Below are positions 35,456-45,209 of a stretch of DNA of 64,000 bases, piece by piece. This DNA is from Enterobacter sp. RIT418. Lineage in GTDB: Bacteria > Pseudomonadota > Gammaproteobacteria > Enterobacterales > Enterobacteriaceae. Position 1 is the stretch's first letter; each line of letters starts with the position of its first letter. Location of the stretch: the NCBI RefSeq assembly GCF_003057745.1, contig NZ_QBJD02000011.1, forward strand, positions 62,001 through 126,000, in the 5' to 3' direction. The notes beneath the pieces are model-generated. The model did no database searches and was not told the DNA's origin. It worked only from the letters and a program-made list of their open reading frames with translations. The position numbers were made by a program, and so were the translations under genes.

Positions 35456-36451
35456 CTAAATTGATCCACCCGGTGACAAGGTGAAACCTAAATCTAACAT
35501 TTTAGGGGTAACTAACTCACCGCGAATACGCGCCAGCAGGCGTTCTGCACCAATCCGCCCCATGCGCTCGCGCGGGGTCAGCACGCTCGCCAGGCGCGGC
35601 TCCATCACCTGGCCAATATCGTGGCCGTGGAAACCGGCAATCGCCATATCGTCTGGGATTTTCAGCCCCAGGCGCTGGCATTCGAACGCGGCGCCCACCG
35701 CAAGGTCATCGTTGGTGCAGAAGATACCGTCCAGTTGCGGATACTCGCGTCGCGCCTGACGCATCAGCTCAATGCCGGAGGTGTAGGAGGAAGATTGCTC
35801 CACCATCACGCTGTACGGCGTTAATCCCGCGTCGAGCATCGCCTGCTCGTATCCCTTCTGTTTGATGATAGTACGTTCATCCAGACGTGCGCCAAGGTAA
35901 GCCACATGGCGATGGCCGCGGGCGATAATTGCCGCCGTCATCTGCCGCGCGGCTTCGAAGTTATCGAACCCAACGGCAATGTCGAGACACGGCGACTGGC
36001 TGTCCATCAGCTCCACCACCGGAATACCGGCCACTTCAATCATCTTCAGGGTGCGCGGCGTGTGGGTACGTTCAGTTAAAATCAGGCCGTCGATGTTCCA
36101 GGAAAGCATCGATTCCAGACGTTCCTCTTCGAGTTCCGGCTTGTACCCGTAGTGCGCGAGCATGGTCTGATAGCCAAACGCGTCGGTCACGCTTTCAATG
36201 CCGCGAAGCACTTCGGCGAACACCTGGTTGGTTAAGGAAGGCAGCAAAACGCCGACCGCGCGGCTGGTCGCATTGGAGAGAATATCGGGCGCGCGGTTGG
36301 GGATATAGCCCAGTTCATCAAGAGCCGCGGCAATTTTGCCACGCAGCGCCACGGAAACCTGCTCCGGGTTACGTATGAAGCGGCTGACCGTCATTTTGGT
36401 CACACCAACGCGATCGGCGACATCCTGAAGTACGGGGCGTTTCTTTTTCAT
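35456..36451 (-). CDS. gntR: Gluconate operon transcriptional repressor
   Basis: GntR is a LacI-family repressor released by gluconate. The 331 residues equal E. coli GntR. The HTH VLQDVADRVGVTKMTVSRFIRN is at about residues 7-28, followed by the hinge and a periplasmic-binding-protein-like effector domain. ATG 36451 follows AGGA. It lies upstream of gntKU on the same strand with its own spacing of 126 bp. Confidence 0.96.
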   Translation of the reverse strand: MKKKRPVLQDVADRVGVTKMTVSRFIRNPEQVSVALRGKIAAALDELGYIPNRAPDILSNATSRAVGVLLPSLTNQVFAEVLRGIESVTDAFGYQTMLAHYGYKPELEEERLESMLSWNIDGLILTERTHTPRTLKMIEVAGIPVVELMDSQSPCLDIAVGFDNFEAARQMTAAIIARGHRHVAYLGARLDERTIIKQKGYEQAMLDAGLTPYSVMVEQSSSYTSGIELMRQARREYPQLDGIFCTNDDLAVGAAFECQRLGLKIPDDMAIAGFHGHDIGQVMEPRLASVLTPRERMGRIGAERLLARIRGELVTPKMLDLGFTLSPGGSI

Positions 36452-36502
36452 CGTCCTGAGAAATCTTGAAGAGAGAGATTTGCTCAGTTTATCACGGACA
36501 AA

Positions 36503-36535
36503 GCCCAACCTTCCCCTGTCGGAGGGAAGGTTGGG
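36503..36535 (-). terminator. Probable terminator of yhhW
   Basis: GCCCAACCTTCCC and GGGAAGGTTGGGC form a perfect 13-pair stem with a short loop. On the minus strand CTTTGT follows, so the T-tract is weak. It lies between the yhhW stop and the gntR start. Confidence 0.75.
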
Positions 36536-36552
36536 CATTTATTTATGATTTA

Positions 36553-37248
36553 TTACACCGGCGGCAGATCGAACAGCAGAATTTCGCTTTCGCCATCGGC
36601 GTGAACGGAGATCGCCTGCTCGTCCCAGATGGCCAGACCATCGGCGGTGGTTGCTTTGGTGCCGTTAATGGTCACGTCGCCTTTAACCACCTGGATCCAC
36701 ACGCGGCGGTTGGCGGCAATCTGGTATACGGACTGCTCGTCTTTCGCCAGCGCCCAGCGGTACAGCTCCATATCCTGATACACCTTCAGGGAACCTTCAC
36801 GCGCATCCGGGGACAGCACCAGCTGTTTGCCCTGTTTGGCGTCGAAGCGGCGCTGTTCGTAGCGCGGCGTGATGCCGGTCTCTTCTGGAATGATCCAGAT
36901 TTGATACAGGTGCAGTTTTTCCGTTTTGCTCGGGTTGTACTCGGAGTGACGCACCCCGGTGCCCGCGCTCATAATCTGGAACTCACCGGCCGGAACCTGC
37001 TCTTCGTTACCCATGCTGTCTTTGTGCGCCACGGCACCTTCGAGCACATAGGTCAGGATTTCCATGTCTTTGTGCGGGTGAGTGCCGAAGCCCTGGCCTG
37101 CATCAATCACGTCATCGTTAATGACGCGCAGCGCGGAGAAGCCCATAAAGTTCGGGTCATAATAATCAGCAAACGAGAATGAATGCCATGAGTCCAGCCA
37201 GCCATGATTCGCGTGACCACGTTCGTTTGCTTTGCGTAAGTAGATCAT
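36553..37248 (-). CDS. yhhW: Pirin-family quercetin dioxygenase-like protein
   Basis: This cupin-fold protein of 231 residues equals E. coli YhhW, for which quercetin 2,3-dioxygenase activity was shown in vitro; the physiological substrate is unknown. Metal ligands are visible: His57 and His59 in GTHPHKDME, and His101 and Glu103 in RHSEYNP. The start ATG 37248 (MIYLRKANERG) gives the family N-terminus. Confidence 0.94.
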   Translation of the reverse strand: MIYLRKANERGHANHGWLDSWHSFSFADYYDPNFMGFSALRVINDDVIDAGQGFGTHPHKDMEILTYVLEGAVAHKDSMGNEEQVPAGEFQIMSAGTGVRHSEYNPSKTEKLHLYQIWIIPEETGITPRYEQRRFDAKQGKQLVLSPDAREGSLKVYQDMELYRWALAKDEQSVYQIAANRRVWIQVVKGDVTINGTKATTADGLAIWDEQAISVHADGESEILLFDLPPV

Positions 37249-37371
37249 TGTTTCCACCCTCAGTTCGTTTCGATGGAGTAAGTGTGGACGCAAACGCCCT
37301 GGGATCATAGAGGGTGAAAATTGACTCCTCTGTACAAAATATTTGAACGAGTACAGAAGAGTCTTTTCGGC

Positions 37372-38409
37372 TTATTTCGCGAGGGTTATCGTGGCAGGAG
37401 ATGCCTGCTCGAAGGCGCGTTCAAGCAGCTCAAGGTTGGTGAGAACGTCAGATTCCTTGACGTAATTCGGCGCGCCGCTGGCGAGCGTCTCGTACAGCGC
37501 ATCGTAGACGCGGCCATAGTCGCCGGGTTCAGGCGCCATTTCCTCTTTCACCGTCACGCCTTCATCGTTGACGTACTCCAGCACGCCCACGGAATCGTCC
37601 GCCGCGAAGCCCGGCTCGCCCGGCATGATATTAGCCTTCAGGCTCGTCTCCTGCTGGTCGATGCCGTACTTGATAAACGAGCCTTTGGTGCCGTGAACGA
37701 TGAATTTCGGGTAGTCGATTTTGACCAGGTGGCTGGTTTTGACGATGGCCTTGAGATCGCCGTAAAACAGCTGCGCTTCAAAGGTGTCGTCCGGATTGGC
37801 CTTGTTGCGCAGGCTGCGGATGTCGTACGCGGCGTGGTCCGGGCGGCCAAACAGGGAGATGATTTGGTCCATGGTGTGGACGCCGAGGCCGTAGAACGAG
37901 CCGTCCTGCGGCAGGCCCGGCTTGGTTTCCGCGACCGGACGGTAGTAATCGAAATGGCTTTCAATTTCCACGATCTCACCCAGCTTGCCGCTTTCAATCA
38001 CCTTTTTCGCCGTCAGGAAGCAGCTGTCAAAGCGGCGGTTTTGGTACGGCGTGACGTTCAGCCCTTTGCTTTTTGCCAGCGCAAACAGTTCCTTCGCTTC
38101 GGCGATGGTCGGCGTAAACGGTTTTTCCACCAGCACGTTTTTGCCCGCTTCAAGCGCGCGCTTCGCGTAGTCAAAATGGCTGTCAGCGTGGGTGCAGACG
38201 ACCACCAGCTTGACCTGCGGATCGTTTAACACCTCATCGAGATCGCTGGTGAAATGAATGTTGGAATACTGAGGCGACTGCTCTTCCGGCTTCGCGCTGC
38301 GGCGGTAAATATGGGCGACGTGCCAGGTATCTTTGCGGTGGAGAACATACGGAAGGTGGTAACGGGTGGTGCTTTTGCCAAATCCAATAAATGCGCAGTG
38401 TAGGGGCAT
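37372..38409 (-). CDS. yhhX: Gfo/Idh/MocA-family oxidoreductase
   Basis: This 345-residue protein equals E. coli YhhX. An N-terminal Rossmann segment (CAFIGFGKSTTRYHLPYVL) and the motif EKPFTPTIAEAKEL are typical of the family. The substrate is unknown. It lies downstream of the iron-responsive small RNA gene ryhB, as in E. coli. Confidence 0.94.
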   Translation of the reverse strand: MPLHCAFIGFGKSTTRYHLPYVLHRKDTWHVAHIYRRSAKPEEQSPQYSNIHFTSDLDEVLNDPQVKLVVVCTHADSHFDYAKRALEAGKNVLVEKPFTPTIAEAKELFALAKSKGLNVTPYQNRRFDSCFLTAKKVIESGKLGEIVEIESHFDYYRPVAETKPGLPQDGSFYGLGVHTMDQIISLFGRPDHAAYDIRSLRNKANPDDTFEAQLFYGDLKAIVKTSHLVKIDYPKFIVHGTKGSFIKYGIDQQETSLKANIMPGEPGFAADDSVGVLEYVNDEGVTVKEEMAPEPGDYGRVYDALYETLASGAPNYVKESDVLTNLELLERAFEQASPATITLAK

Positions 38410-38460
38410 GGTGTCAGTCCTTTTTTAAGGTTACTGGGTTTTACCATAGCGCAAGTTTTG

Positions 38461-38493
38461 CCCTCACCCCAGCCCTCTCCCACGGGGAAAGGG
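38461..38493. repeat. Short dispersed palindromic repeat between yhhX and ryhB
   Basis: CCCTCACCCCAGCCCTCTCC followed by GGGGAAAGGG, an imperfect copy in which one arm has drifted. It lies just beyond the 3' end of ryhB. Confidence 0.75.
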
Positions 38494-38505
38494 AGAAAAA
38501 GGACA

Positions 38506-38598
38506 AAAAAAAGCCAGCGAGACGCTGGCTAAAGTAATACTGGAAGCAATGTGAGCAATGTCGTGCTTTCAGGTTCCCGTAGCGGTCTTCCTGAATGC
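38506..38598 (-). ncRNA. ryhB: RyhB small regulatory RNA
   Basis: Read on the minus strand this is about 92 nt from GCATTCAGGAAGACC to a T-rich end. The central part, from GAACCTGAAAGCACGAC through CATTGCTCACATTGCTTCC to AGTATTACTT, appears identical to E. coli RyhB. The terminator stem AGCCAGCG-TCT-CGCTGGCT is followed by eight T. RyhB pairs with mRNAs of iron-using proteins, with Hfq, and lowers their expression when iron is scarce. A Fur box lies directly upstream and the neighbours yhhX and yhhY match E. coli. The exact 3' end is estimated. Confidence 0.95.
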
Positions 38599-38600
38599 AA

Positions 38601-38619
38601 AGCAATAATAATCATTCTC
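38601..38619 (-). promoter_or_regulatory. Fur box at the ryhB promoter
   Basis: The stretch ending ATAATCATTCTC matches 14 of 19 positions of the Fur consensus GATAATGATAATCATTATC. It lies immediately upstream of the ryhB 5' end, where Fur with iron would block transcription. Confidence 0.8.
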
Positions 38620-38719
38620 ATTCGCACTTGTCCAATACTTTTTGCAAAAATTAGCAGTTGACGCACATTTTAAAGTCATTGATGTTGGAAGGGACTTTTA
38701 ACTGACCGAGGATGAAGGA

Positions 38720-39208
38720 ATGAGTGAGATAGTGATACGCCACGCTGAACAGAAAGATATCGACGCAATTCGTCAGATTCACGCCCAGCCGGAGGTGTAC
38801 CACAATACCCTACAGGTTCCTCATCCTTCGTTCGAAATGTGGCAGATGCGGCTAGGCGACCAGCAGGGTATCAAACAGCTGGTTGCCTGCATTGACGATA
38901 CCGTGGTTGGACATCTCACTATTGATGTCGCCCAGCGCCCTCGCCGAAGCCACGTAGCCGATTTTGGTATTTGTGTGGGCGCAGAGTGGCACAACCGGGG
39001 CGTCGCCAGCGCCCTGATGCGCACCATGATAGACATGTGTGACAACTGGCTTCGCGTCGAGCGCATCGAACTCACGGTGTTTGTGGATAACGAACCGGCG
39101 ATAGCCGTGTACAAAAAGTACGGGTTCGAAATTGAAGGCACCGGCAAGCGCTACGCCCTGCGCAACGGCGAGTATGTGGATGCGTATTATATGGCGAGAA
39201 TGAAGTAG
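38720..39208 (+). CDS. yhhY: GNAT-family L-amino acid N-acetyltransferase
   Basis: This 162-residue protein equals E. coli YhhY (AaaT), reported to acetylate phenylalanine and methionine. The acetyl-CoA-binding pattern VGAEWHNRGVASALMRTM is at about residues 90-107. It is divergent from ryhB and convergent with ggt. Confidence 0.93.
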   Translation: MSEIVIRHAEQKDIDAIRQIHAQPEVYHNTLQVPHPSFEMWQMRLGDQQGIKQLVACIDDTVVGHLTIDVAQRPRRSHVADFGICVGAEWHNRGVASALMRTMIDMCDNWLRVERIELTVFVDNEPAIAVYKKYGFEIEGTGKRYALRNGEYVDAYYMARMK

Positions 39209-39215
39209 TCTGTTT

Positions 39216-39308
39216 CCCCCTCACCCGGCCCTCTCCCCAAAGGGGCGAGGGGAAAAATCGCACCGTGCAATCCCCTCTCCCCCATGGGGAGAGGGTTAGG
39301 GTGAGGGG
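39216..39308. repeat. Complete dispersed palindromic repeat between yhhY and ggt
   Basis: Outer arms CCCCTCACCCGGCCCTCTCC and GGGGAGAGGGTTAGGGTGAG enclose a CCCCAAAGGGG hairpin and a GCACCGTGC linker. This is the clearest single-module version of the element whose module is amplified at 2189-2691. It separates convergent yhhY and ggt. Confidence 0.88.
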
Positions 39309-39316
39309 TACAAAAA

Positions 39317-41062
39317 TCAGTACCCCGCCGTCAAATCATCTACCGATCGCGGGTCCGATGCGCCAAACAGCGCGCCGTCCGGCCCGACCATAATGCTCTG
39401 CGTGCTGCCCATCGCCTCTTTTACCGCGACCTTCTGCCCGCGCTGCTCCAGCAGTTTGATGGTGTCCGGGCTAAAGCCCTTCTCGACGCGCAGCTCGTCC
39501 GGCAGCCACTGGTGGTGGAAGCGCGGCGCGTTGGTTGCTTCAGCGACGTTCATCCCAAAATCGATGCTGTTGACCACCATCTGCAGCACGGTAGTGATAA
39601 TCCGGCTGCCGCCTGGGCTACCGGTCACCAGCCACGTTTTACCGTCTTTCACCACGATGGTCGGCGACATAGACGACAGCGGGCGCTTCTTCGGCCCGAC
39701 CGCGTTGGCATCGCCGCCCACCAGCCCGTAAACGTTCGGTACGCCCGGTTTAGCAGAGAAGTCATCCATCTCGTTGTTGAGCAGAATGCCGCTGTTCCCC
39801 GCGACGATGCCGGTGCCGAAGGTGGTGTTAAGCGTATAGGTCACCGCCACCGCGTTGCCGTCTTTATCCACGACGGAGAAATGCGTGGTCTGATTGCTCT
39901 CGTATGGGGCCAGCTTGCCGGGGCGGATCTCGCTCGACGGCTTGGCCTTGTTGATGTCGATTTCGTCGGCAATGGATTTGGCATAGGCTTTGTTGGTCAG
40001 CGCCTGCCACGGCACCTTCACGAAGTCCGGATCGCCGAGATATTCCGAACGGTCTGCGTAGGCGCGCTTTTCCGCTTCGGCCATCACCTGCATCGCGTCG
40101 GCGCTGCCGAAGCCAAACTTGTGCATATCGAAGTTTTCAAGAATGTTGAGGATCTGCACGATGTGGATCCCGCCGGAGGACGGCGGCGGCATGGAGAAGA
40201 CCTCGTAGCCGCGATAGGTGCCGCTAATCGGCTCGCGCTCCACCGCCTTGTATTCCGCCAGGTCCGCTTTGGTGATGAGCCCGCCGTTCTTCTGCATCTC
40301 TTCAGCAATCTGGTCAGCAATCGCTCCCTTATAGAACGCGTCCGGGCCGTTCTCGGCAATCAGCTCCAGGCTTTTCGCCAGGTTCTTCTGCACCAGCTTA
40401 TCGCCCTTCTTCAGCGGCTCGCCCTCTTTCCAGAAGATGGCCTTGCTGTTTTCATGATTCGGAATGACTTCGCTGCCGTAGGTTTTGAGATCGTCCGCCA
40501 GGGCATCGTTCACCACGAAGCCGTCGCGCGCCAGCGCAATCGCGGGCTGCACCACCTTGTTGAGCGGCATCGTGCCGTATTTTTCCAGCGCCAGCGAGAA
40601 GCCCGCAACGGTGCCCGGCGTGCCGCTTGCCAAATGTGAGGTGAGGGATTTTTTGCTGTCCGGGTTGCCCTGGTCGTCGAGGAACATATCGCGCGACGCC
40701 TGATTAGGCGCCATTTCGCGGAAGTCAATGGCGGTGGTTTTGCCGTCTTTGGTGCGCAGCATCATAAAGCCGCCGCCGCCCAGGTTGCCCGCCTGCGGGT
40801 GCGTCACCGCCAGCGCATAGCCGACCGCGACGGCCGCATCCACCGCGTTGCCGCCCTGCCTGAGAATATCGACGCCCACTTGCGTTGCCAGCGCGTCCAC
40901 CGAGGCCACCATCCCGTGCGTCGCGCGAACGGGATGGAAAACGTCTTCCTCCACGCCATACGACACCGGCGGAGCGGCGGGCGGGTTTGCCGCCACGCTA
41001 AACGTGCCGCCTGCCATCAGCGCGGCGAGCGCGACCCAGCGCAAAAACGTTGGTTTCATCAT
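39317..41062 (-). CDS. ggt: Gamma-glutamyltranspeptidase, periplasmic
   Basis: Ggt hydrolyses or transfers the gamma-glutamyl group of glutathione in the periplasm. The 581-residue precursor (580 in E. coli) has a signal peptide ending near FSVAANP. Self-cleavage to two subunits is expected before Thr392 in SNQTTHFSVVD. PLSSMSPTIVV and GSPGGSRIITT are conserved small-subunit segments. ATG 41062 follows GGAG at 7 bp. Confidence 0.96.
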   Translation of the reverse strand: MMKPTFLRWVALAALMAGGTFSVAANPPAAPPVSYGVEEDVFHPVRATHGMVASVDALATQVGVDILRQGGNAVDAAVAVGYALAVTHPQAGNLGGGGFMMLRTKDGKTTAIDFREMAPNQASRDMFLDDQGNPDSKKSLTSHLASGTPGTVAGFSLALEKYGTMPLNKVVQPAIALARDGFVVNDALADDLKTYGSEVIPNHENSKAIFWKEGEPLKKGDKLVQKNLAKSLELIAENGPDAFYKGAIADQIAEEMQKNGGLITKADLAEYKAVEREPISGTYRGYEVFSMPPPSSGGIHIVQILNILENFDMHKFGFGSADAMQVMAEAEKRAYADRSEYLGDPDFVKVPWQALTNKAYAKSIADEIDINKAKPSSEIRPGKLAPYESNQTTHFSVVDKDGNAVAVTYTLNTTFGTGIVAGNSGILLNNEMDDFSAKPGVPNVYGLVGGDANAVGPKKRPLSSMSPTIVVKDGKTWLVTGSPGGSRIITTVLQMVVNSIDFGMNVAEATNAPRFHHQWLPDELRVEKGFSPDTIKLLEQRGQKVAVKEAMGSTQSIMVGPDGALFGASDPRSVDDLTAGY

Positions 41063-41184
41063 TATTGTTCTCCAGGTGAAGGGGTCCATATTCCCCGCTT
41101 AAGCCTGGTTCACAACTCTTAAAAAATCATCGTCATGGCGAAATCAGAGTAAACTTAAGTGAGGCCTCACAGGAGGAAACAACC

Positions 41185-41565
41185 ATGAAACGCATAGTGA
41201 TTCTGACGGCGCTGCTCCCGTTCGCCGCGCTCGCACAGCCGATTAATACCCTCAACAACCCGAACCAGCCGGGCTACGTCATTCCGAGCCAGCAGCGCAT
41301 GCAGACGGAGATGATGAGCCAACAGCAGCAGCAAAAAGGGATGCTGAACCAGCAGCTAAGAACGCAGACCCAGATGCAGCAGCAGAACCTGCAAAACCAG
41401 ATGAATGCCAACACGCAGCGCGTTCAGCAGGGTCAGATGCGCGAGCAGCCGCTGCAGAATAAAAACGGCGGGATGCTCGGCGGAGGAAGCACGCTAAACG
41501 GCGGCCAGCAGCACATGCTTACGCCGCCGTCGAACGGCAGTATGCTCAATAATCCGCAGAACTAA
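41185..41565 (+). CDS. yhhA: Exported Gln-rich DUF2756 protein
   Basis: This 126-residue protein has a signal peptide ([19 protein letters not shown]). The mature part is rich in Gln, Asn and Met ([20 protein letters not shown]), with no obvious fold. It matches E. coli YhhA in position and type, but is shorter than its 146 residues. Function is unknown. Its last 20 bases overlap the 3' end of ugpQ on the other strand. Confidence 0.9.
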   Translation: MKRIVILTALLPFAALAQPINTLNNPNQPGYVIPSQQRMQTEMMSQQQQQKGMLNQQLRTQTQMQQQNLQNQMNANTQRVQQGQMREQPLQNKNGGMLGGGSTLNGGQQHMLTPPSNGSMLNNPQN

Positions 41566-42295
41566 AGTTCGGGCCAATCCGGTCAATCGCATCGGTACAG
41601 ATGCTGTCCACGCCCCAGCGCAGCAGCTCGGCTGCCCGCTGGGGCCTGTTGACGGTATACACCAGGATATGCAGGCCCGCATCCTTCAGCCTCTTCACGC
41701 GCGCCTCGTCCAGCAGGCGGTGGTTGAGGTGTATCGACACGCAGCCTAAGCGGGTCGTCAGTTCGCGCCAGTCTTCGCGCCACTCGTCCAGCAGCAGCCC
41801 GCGCGGCAGTTCCGGCACGGCGGCCTGCGCGGCCTCCAGCGCATCAATCTCGAACGATGACAGCAGCGGCGCGGTCATCCCCTGCCACAGCTCGCGCGCG
41901 GCGAGGGCAATCGCTTTGCCGGTCAGCGGCCCCGTCCCGGTCGTCGGTTTGATTTCAATGTTAGCCATCATGCCATGCTGGCGACAGCGATCGGCGACTT
42001 CCGCCAGCAGCGGCAGCGGCTCGCCTTTGAACTCGCCGCTGAACCAGCTTCCGGCGTCCACCTTCAGCAGATCGCGCCACGGCAGCTCTCCCGCCACGCC
42101 CCAGCCGTTGCTCGTGCGCTCAAGGTTGTCGTCGTGCAGCAAAAATATTTCGCCATCTTTCGATAGCTTAGCGTCAAACTCGATCATCGTATGACCGAAG
42201 CGCGCCCCCGTGTCGATGGCCGCCAGGGTGTTTTCCGGGGCCAGCTTGCCGCCGCCGCGGTGGGCGACGACGTGGGGGTAAGGCCAGTTGCTCAT
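41546..42295 (-). CDS. ugpQ: Glycerophosphodiester phosphodiesterase, cytosolic
   Basis: UgpQ hydrolyses glycerophosphodiesters brought in by UgpBAEC to glycerol-3-phosphate and an alcohol. The 249 residues (247 in E. coli) show GDPD motifs [32 protein letters not shown] and NIEIKP. The start overlaps the ugpC stop as ATGA. It is last in ugpBAECQ. Confidence 0.96.
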   Translation of the reverse strand: MSNWPYPHVVAHRGGGKLAPENTLAAIDTGARFGHTMIEFDAKLSKDGEIFLLHDDNLERTSNGWGVAGELPWRDLLKVDAGSWFSGEFKGEPLPLLAEVADRCRQHGMMANIEIKPTTGTGPLTGKAIALAARELWQGMTAPLLSSFEIDALEAAQAAVPELPRGLLLDEWREDWRELTTRLGCVSIHLNHRLLDEARVKRLKDAGLHILVYTVNRPQRAAELLRWGVDSICTDAIDRIGPNFSSADY

Positions 42296-43362
42296 ATGCG
42301 TTGTCCTGTTTCACCGTCAAAAAAGTGCAGGTGATTTTCCGGCAGGTGCAGCCACAGCGTGCTGCCTGCTTTCGGGCGCGCCTGATGGGCCAGGCGCACC
42401 ACCATTTTTTGTTCGCCCCAGCGCCCGTGCGCCAGGTTGTCTGCCCCGAGCATCTCCAGCGTGTCCATCACCAGCGGCACGCCGCCGTCCGCCTGAGAGG
42501 TCAGGCCAATGTGCTCCGGGCGAATGCCGAGCGTCATTTTACGCCCTGCGTAGCCACGATAGTACCAGCTGATGGGCAATGCCATCCCGCTTTCCAGCTC
42601 AAAGTGCGTGCCCGCGGTGCTGATGCGCCCGTCCAGCAGGTTCATCGCCGGGCTGCCGATGAAGCTCGCCACGAAGCGGCTGGCCGGCTTTTCGTACACC
42701 TCAACCGGGGTGCCGATCTGCTCGGCGACGCCTTTGTTCATCACCATCACGCGCTGGGCGAGGGTCATGGCCTCCACCTGATCGTGCGTCACGTACAGCG
42801 ACGTCGTTTTCAGGCGACGATGAAGCTGCTGCAATTCGAGGCGCATCTGCACGCGCAGCTTGGCGTCGAGGTTAGAGAGCGGCTCGTCGAACAGAAACAC
42901 CGCCGGATCGCGCACGATGGCGCGCCCCATCGCCACGCGCTGGCGCTGGCCGCCGGAGAGTTCGCGCGGGCGGCGCTTGAGCAGATCGTCCAGCTCGAGA
43001 ATGCGGGCCGCCTCCTTCACGCGCTCCTCGATATGGCCTTTGCCCATGCCGCGGATTTTCAGCCCCCAGGCCATGTTCTCTTCCACGCTCATGTGCGGAT
43101 AGAGCGCGTAGTTCTGGAACACCATCGCGATACCGCGATCTTTCGGCTCCATCTCGGTGACGCGCTGGCGATCGATCCAGATATCGCCGGAGGTGACGCG
43201 CTCCAGCCCCGCCACCATGCGCAGCAGCGTGGATTTGCCGCAGCCGGACGGGCCGACCATCACGATAAACTCGCCGTCCGCCACGTCGAGCGTCAGCGGC
43301 TGAATCACCTGGGTTTTGCCATCCCAGCTTTTGGTTACTGCCTGAAGTTTTAAACCTGCCAT
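42292..43362 (-). CDS. ugpC: sn-glycerol-3-phosphate ABC transporter ATP-binding protein
   Basis: UgpC powers uptake through UgpAE. The 356 residues equal E. coli UgpC. Walker [10 protein letters not shown], signature LSGGQRQR and Walker [12 protein letters not shown] are present, with a MalK-like C-terminal regulatory domain. I used ATG 43362 ([13 protein letters not shown]), 1 bp after the ugpE stop. Confidence 0.97.
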   Translation of the reverse strand: MAGLKLQAVTKSWDGKTQVIQPLTLDVADGEFIVMVGPSGCGKSTLLRMVAGLERVTSGDIWIDRQRVTEMEPKDRGIAMVFQNYALYPHMSVEENMAWGLKIRGMGKGHIEERVKEAARILELDDLLKRRPRELSGGQRQRVAMGRAIVRDPAVFLFDEPLSNLDAKLRVQMRLELQQLHRRLKTTSLYVTHDQVEAMTLAQRVMVMNKGVAEQIGTPVEVYEKPASRFVASFIGSPAMNLLDGRISTAGTHFELESGMALPISWYYRGYAGRKMTLGIRPEHIGLTSQADGGVPLVMDTLEMLGADNLAHGRWGEQKMVVRLAHQARPKAGSTLWLHLPENHLHFFDGETGQRI

Positions 43363-43363
43363 C

Positions 43364-44209
43364 TTATTTCTCGCTATCGACCAGGCCGCGGACAAACGCG
43401 CGCTGCATGGCTAAAACAATGACTACGGGTGGGATGAGGGTAAGCAGCATCGCCGCCATCACCTGGTTCCAGAGGGTGGTGCCTTCGCCGGTGGCGATCA
43501 TGCCTTTGATGCCCGCCACGGCGGTGCCGAGGTTGACGTCCTGAACAATCAGCAGCGGCCACAGGTACTGGTTCCAGCCGTAGATAAAGGTGATCACAAA
43601 CAGCGCCGCGAGGTTGGTTTTCGACAGCGGCAGCACGATGTCGCGGAAGAAGCGCATCGGCGACGCGCCGTCGATGCGCGCGGCTTCAATCAGCTCGTCC
43701 GGCAGGGTCATAAAGAACTGGCGGAACAGGAAGGTGGCGGTCGCCGAAGCCATCAGCGGCAGGGTTAAGCCCGCGTAGCTGTCCAGCATCTTCAGGTTAG
43801 CGATAACCTCCACCGTCGGGAAAATACGCACTTCCACCGGCAGCATCAGGGTAATGAAGATCATCCAGAAGAACAGGTTGCGCAGCGGAAAGCGGAACCA
43901 GACGATGGCGAAGGCCGAGAGCATCGACACCGTGATTTTGCCGACGGTGATGCAGAACGCCATGATGAAGCTGTTGAGCATCATCAGCCAGAACGGCGCG
44001 CTGTTGGCACCCACGCCCTGGGTCCAGATGGTTTTCATGTTTTCGAAAAGGTGCCCGCCTGGGATCAGCGCCATCGGCGTATCGAACACCGCTTTGGTGT
44101 CCAGCGTGGCGGCGACAAAGGCCACGTACAGCGGAAACAGAATGACGATAATCCCCAGAATCAGCAGGGTGTGGCTGAAAATCGTCAGCCCGGGACGGTT
44201 CTCAATCAT
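43364..44209 (-). CDS. ugpE: sn-glycerol-3-phosphate ABC transporter permease UgpE
   Basis: One of two membrane subunits of the glycerol-3-phosphate importer. The 281 residues equal E. coli UgpE and show about six membrane segments. The coupling motif [21 protein letters not shown] is at about residues 176-196. Its start overlaps the ugpA stop by four bases. Confidence 0.96.
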   Translation of the reverse strand: MIENRPGLTIFSHTLLILGIIVILFPLYVAFVAATLDTKAVFDTPMALIPGGHLFENMKTIWTQGVGANSAPFWLMMLNSFIMAFCITVGKITVSMLSAFAIVWFRFPLRNLFFWMIFITLMLPVEVRIFPTVEVIANLKMLDSYAGLTLPLMASATATFLFRQFFMTLPDELIEAARIDGASPMRFFRDIVLPLSKTNLAALFVITFIYGWNQYLWPLLIVQDVNLGTAVAGIKGMIATGEGTTLWNQVMAAMLLTLIPPVVIVLAMQRAFVRGLVDSEK

Positions 44210-45093
44210 TGGTAACGCACCTTACTTTCAACGTAGCGGAACTGCACCACCGTGAGGATGATGACGAGGAACATCAGCACGACGGACTGCGCGGCGGAGG
44301 CCGAAAGATCCAGGCCAGCAAAACCTTCGCGGTAGATCTTATAGATCAGCGTCGTGGTCGCCTGCACCGGGCCGCCAGCGGTCGCCGCGTCGATCACCGG
44401 GAAGGTGTCGAAGAAGGCGTACACGAGGTTGACCACCAGCAGGAAGAAGCTCACCGGGGCGATCAGCGGCAGCGATAATCTGAAGAAGCGACGAATCGGC
44501 CCAGCGCCGTCAATGGCGGCGGCTTCCACCAGCGAGCGCGGGATGGACTGCAGCGCGGCGAAGAAGAACAGGAAGTTGTAGCTGATCTGCTTCCACACCG
44601 AGGCGAACACCACGAGAAACATCGCCTGACCGCTGTTCTGCGCGTGGTTCCAGTCGTAGCCGAATTCGGCCAGGAAATGGGTGATCAGCCCGCGCCCCGG
44701 GTTAAACAGGAAGATCCACAGCACGGCAGCAACGGCGGGCGCGACGGCATAGGGCAGCAGCATCAGGGTTTGATACAGGCGGCTGCCGCGCACCACGTAA
44801 TCCACCAGCGCGGCGAAAAACAGAGACGCGACAAGACCGCTGACCGTGACCAAGGCGCTGAATTTGATCGTCGTCCAGAAGGAATCCAGGTAGTAGCTGT
44901 CATGGAACAGCGCGGTGAAGTTGTCCAGGCCAACAAACTGGCTGGACAGCCCGAACGGATCGATGCTTTGCATCGAGTACCACAGCGCTTCGCCCGCGGG
45001 CCAGATGAAGAAAATAACGGTGATGACCAGCTGCGGCGCGACCAGCAGATAGGGTAGCCAGCGGGAGCGGAACACCGGACGGGATGATGACAT
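44206..45093 (-). CDS. ugpA: sn-glycerol-3-phosphate ABC transporter permease UgpA
   Basis: Partner of UgpE in the importer. The 295 residues equal E. coli UgpA, with about six membrane segments and the coupling motif [21 protein letters not shown] near residue 190. It is separated from ugpB by 116 bp that contain a palindromic repeat. Confidence 0.96.
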   Translation of the reverse strand: MSSSRPVFRSRWLPYLLVAPQLVITVIFFIWPAGEALWYSMQSIDPFGLSSQFVGLDNFTALFHDSYYLDSFWTTIKFSALVTVSGLVASLFFAALVDYVVRGSRLYQTLMLLPYAVAPAVAAVLWIFLFNPGRGLITHFLAEFGYDWNHAQNSGQAMFLVVFASVWKQISYNFLFFFAALQSIPRSLVEAAAIDGAGPIRRFFRLSLPLIAPVSFFLLVVNLVYAFFDTFPVIDAATAGGPVQATTTLIYKIYREGFAGLDLSASAAQSVVLMFLVIILTVVQFRYVESKVRYQ

Positions 45094-45115
45094 AGGTTAG
45101 CTCTGTAGGTATTCA

Positions 45116-45197
45116 CCCCTCACCCTAGCCCTCTCCCCATAGGGGAGAGGGAACGATTACACCCTCTCCCCTATGGGGAGAGGGCCGGGGTGAGGGG
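45116..45197. repeat. Dispersed palindromic repeat inside the ugp operon
   Basis: CCCCTCACCCTAGCCCTCTC opens the element and GGGGAGAGGGCCGGGGTGAG closes it, with two CCCCATAGGGG-type hairpins inside. It lies between ugpB and ugpA, so a ugp transcript would contain the stems and the binding-protein message may end or be processed here. Confidence 0.85.
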
Positions 45198-45209
45198 GAT
45201 TAGTTTTAA

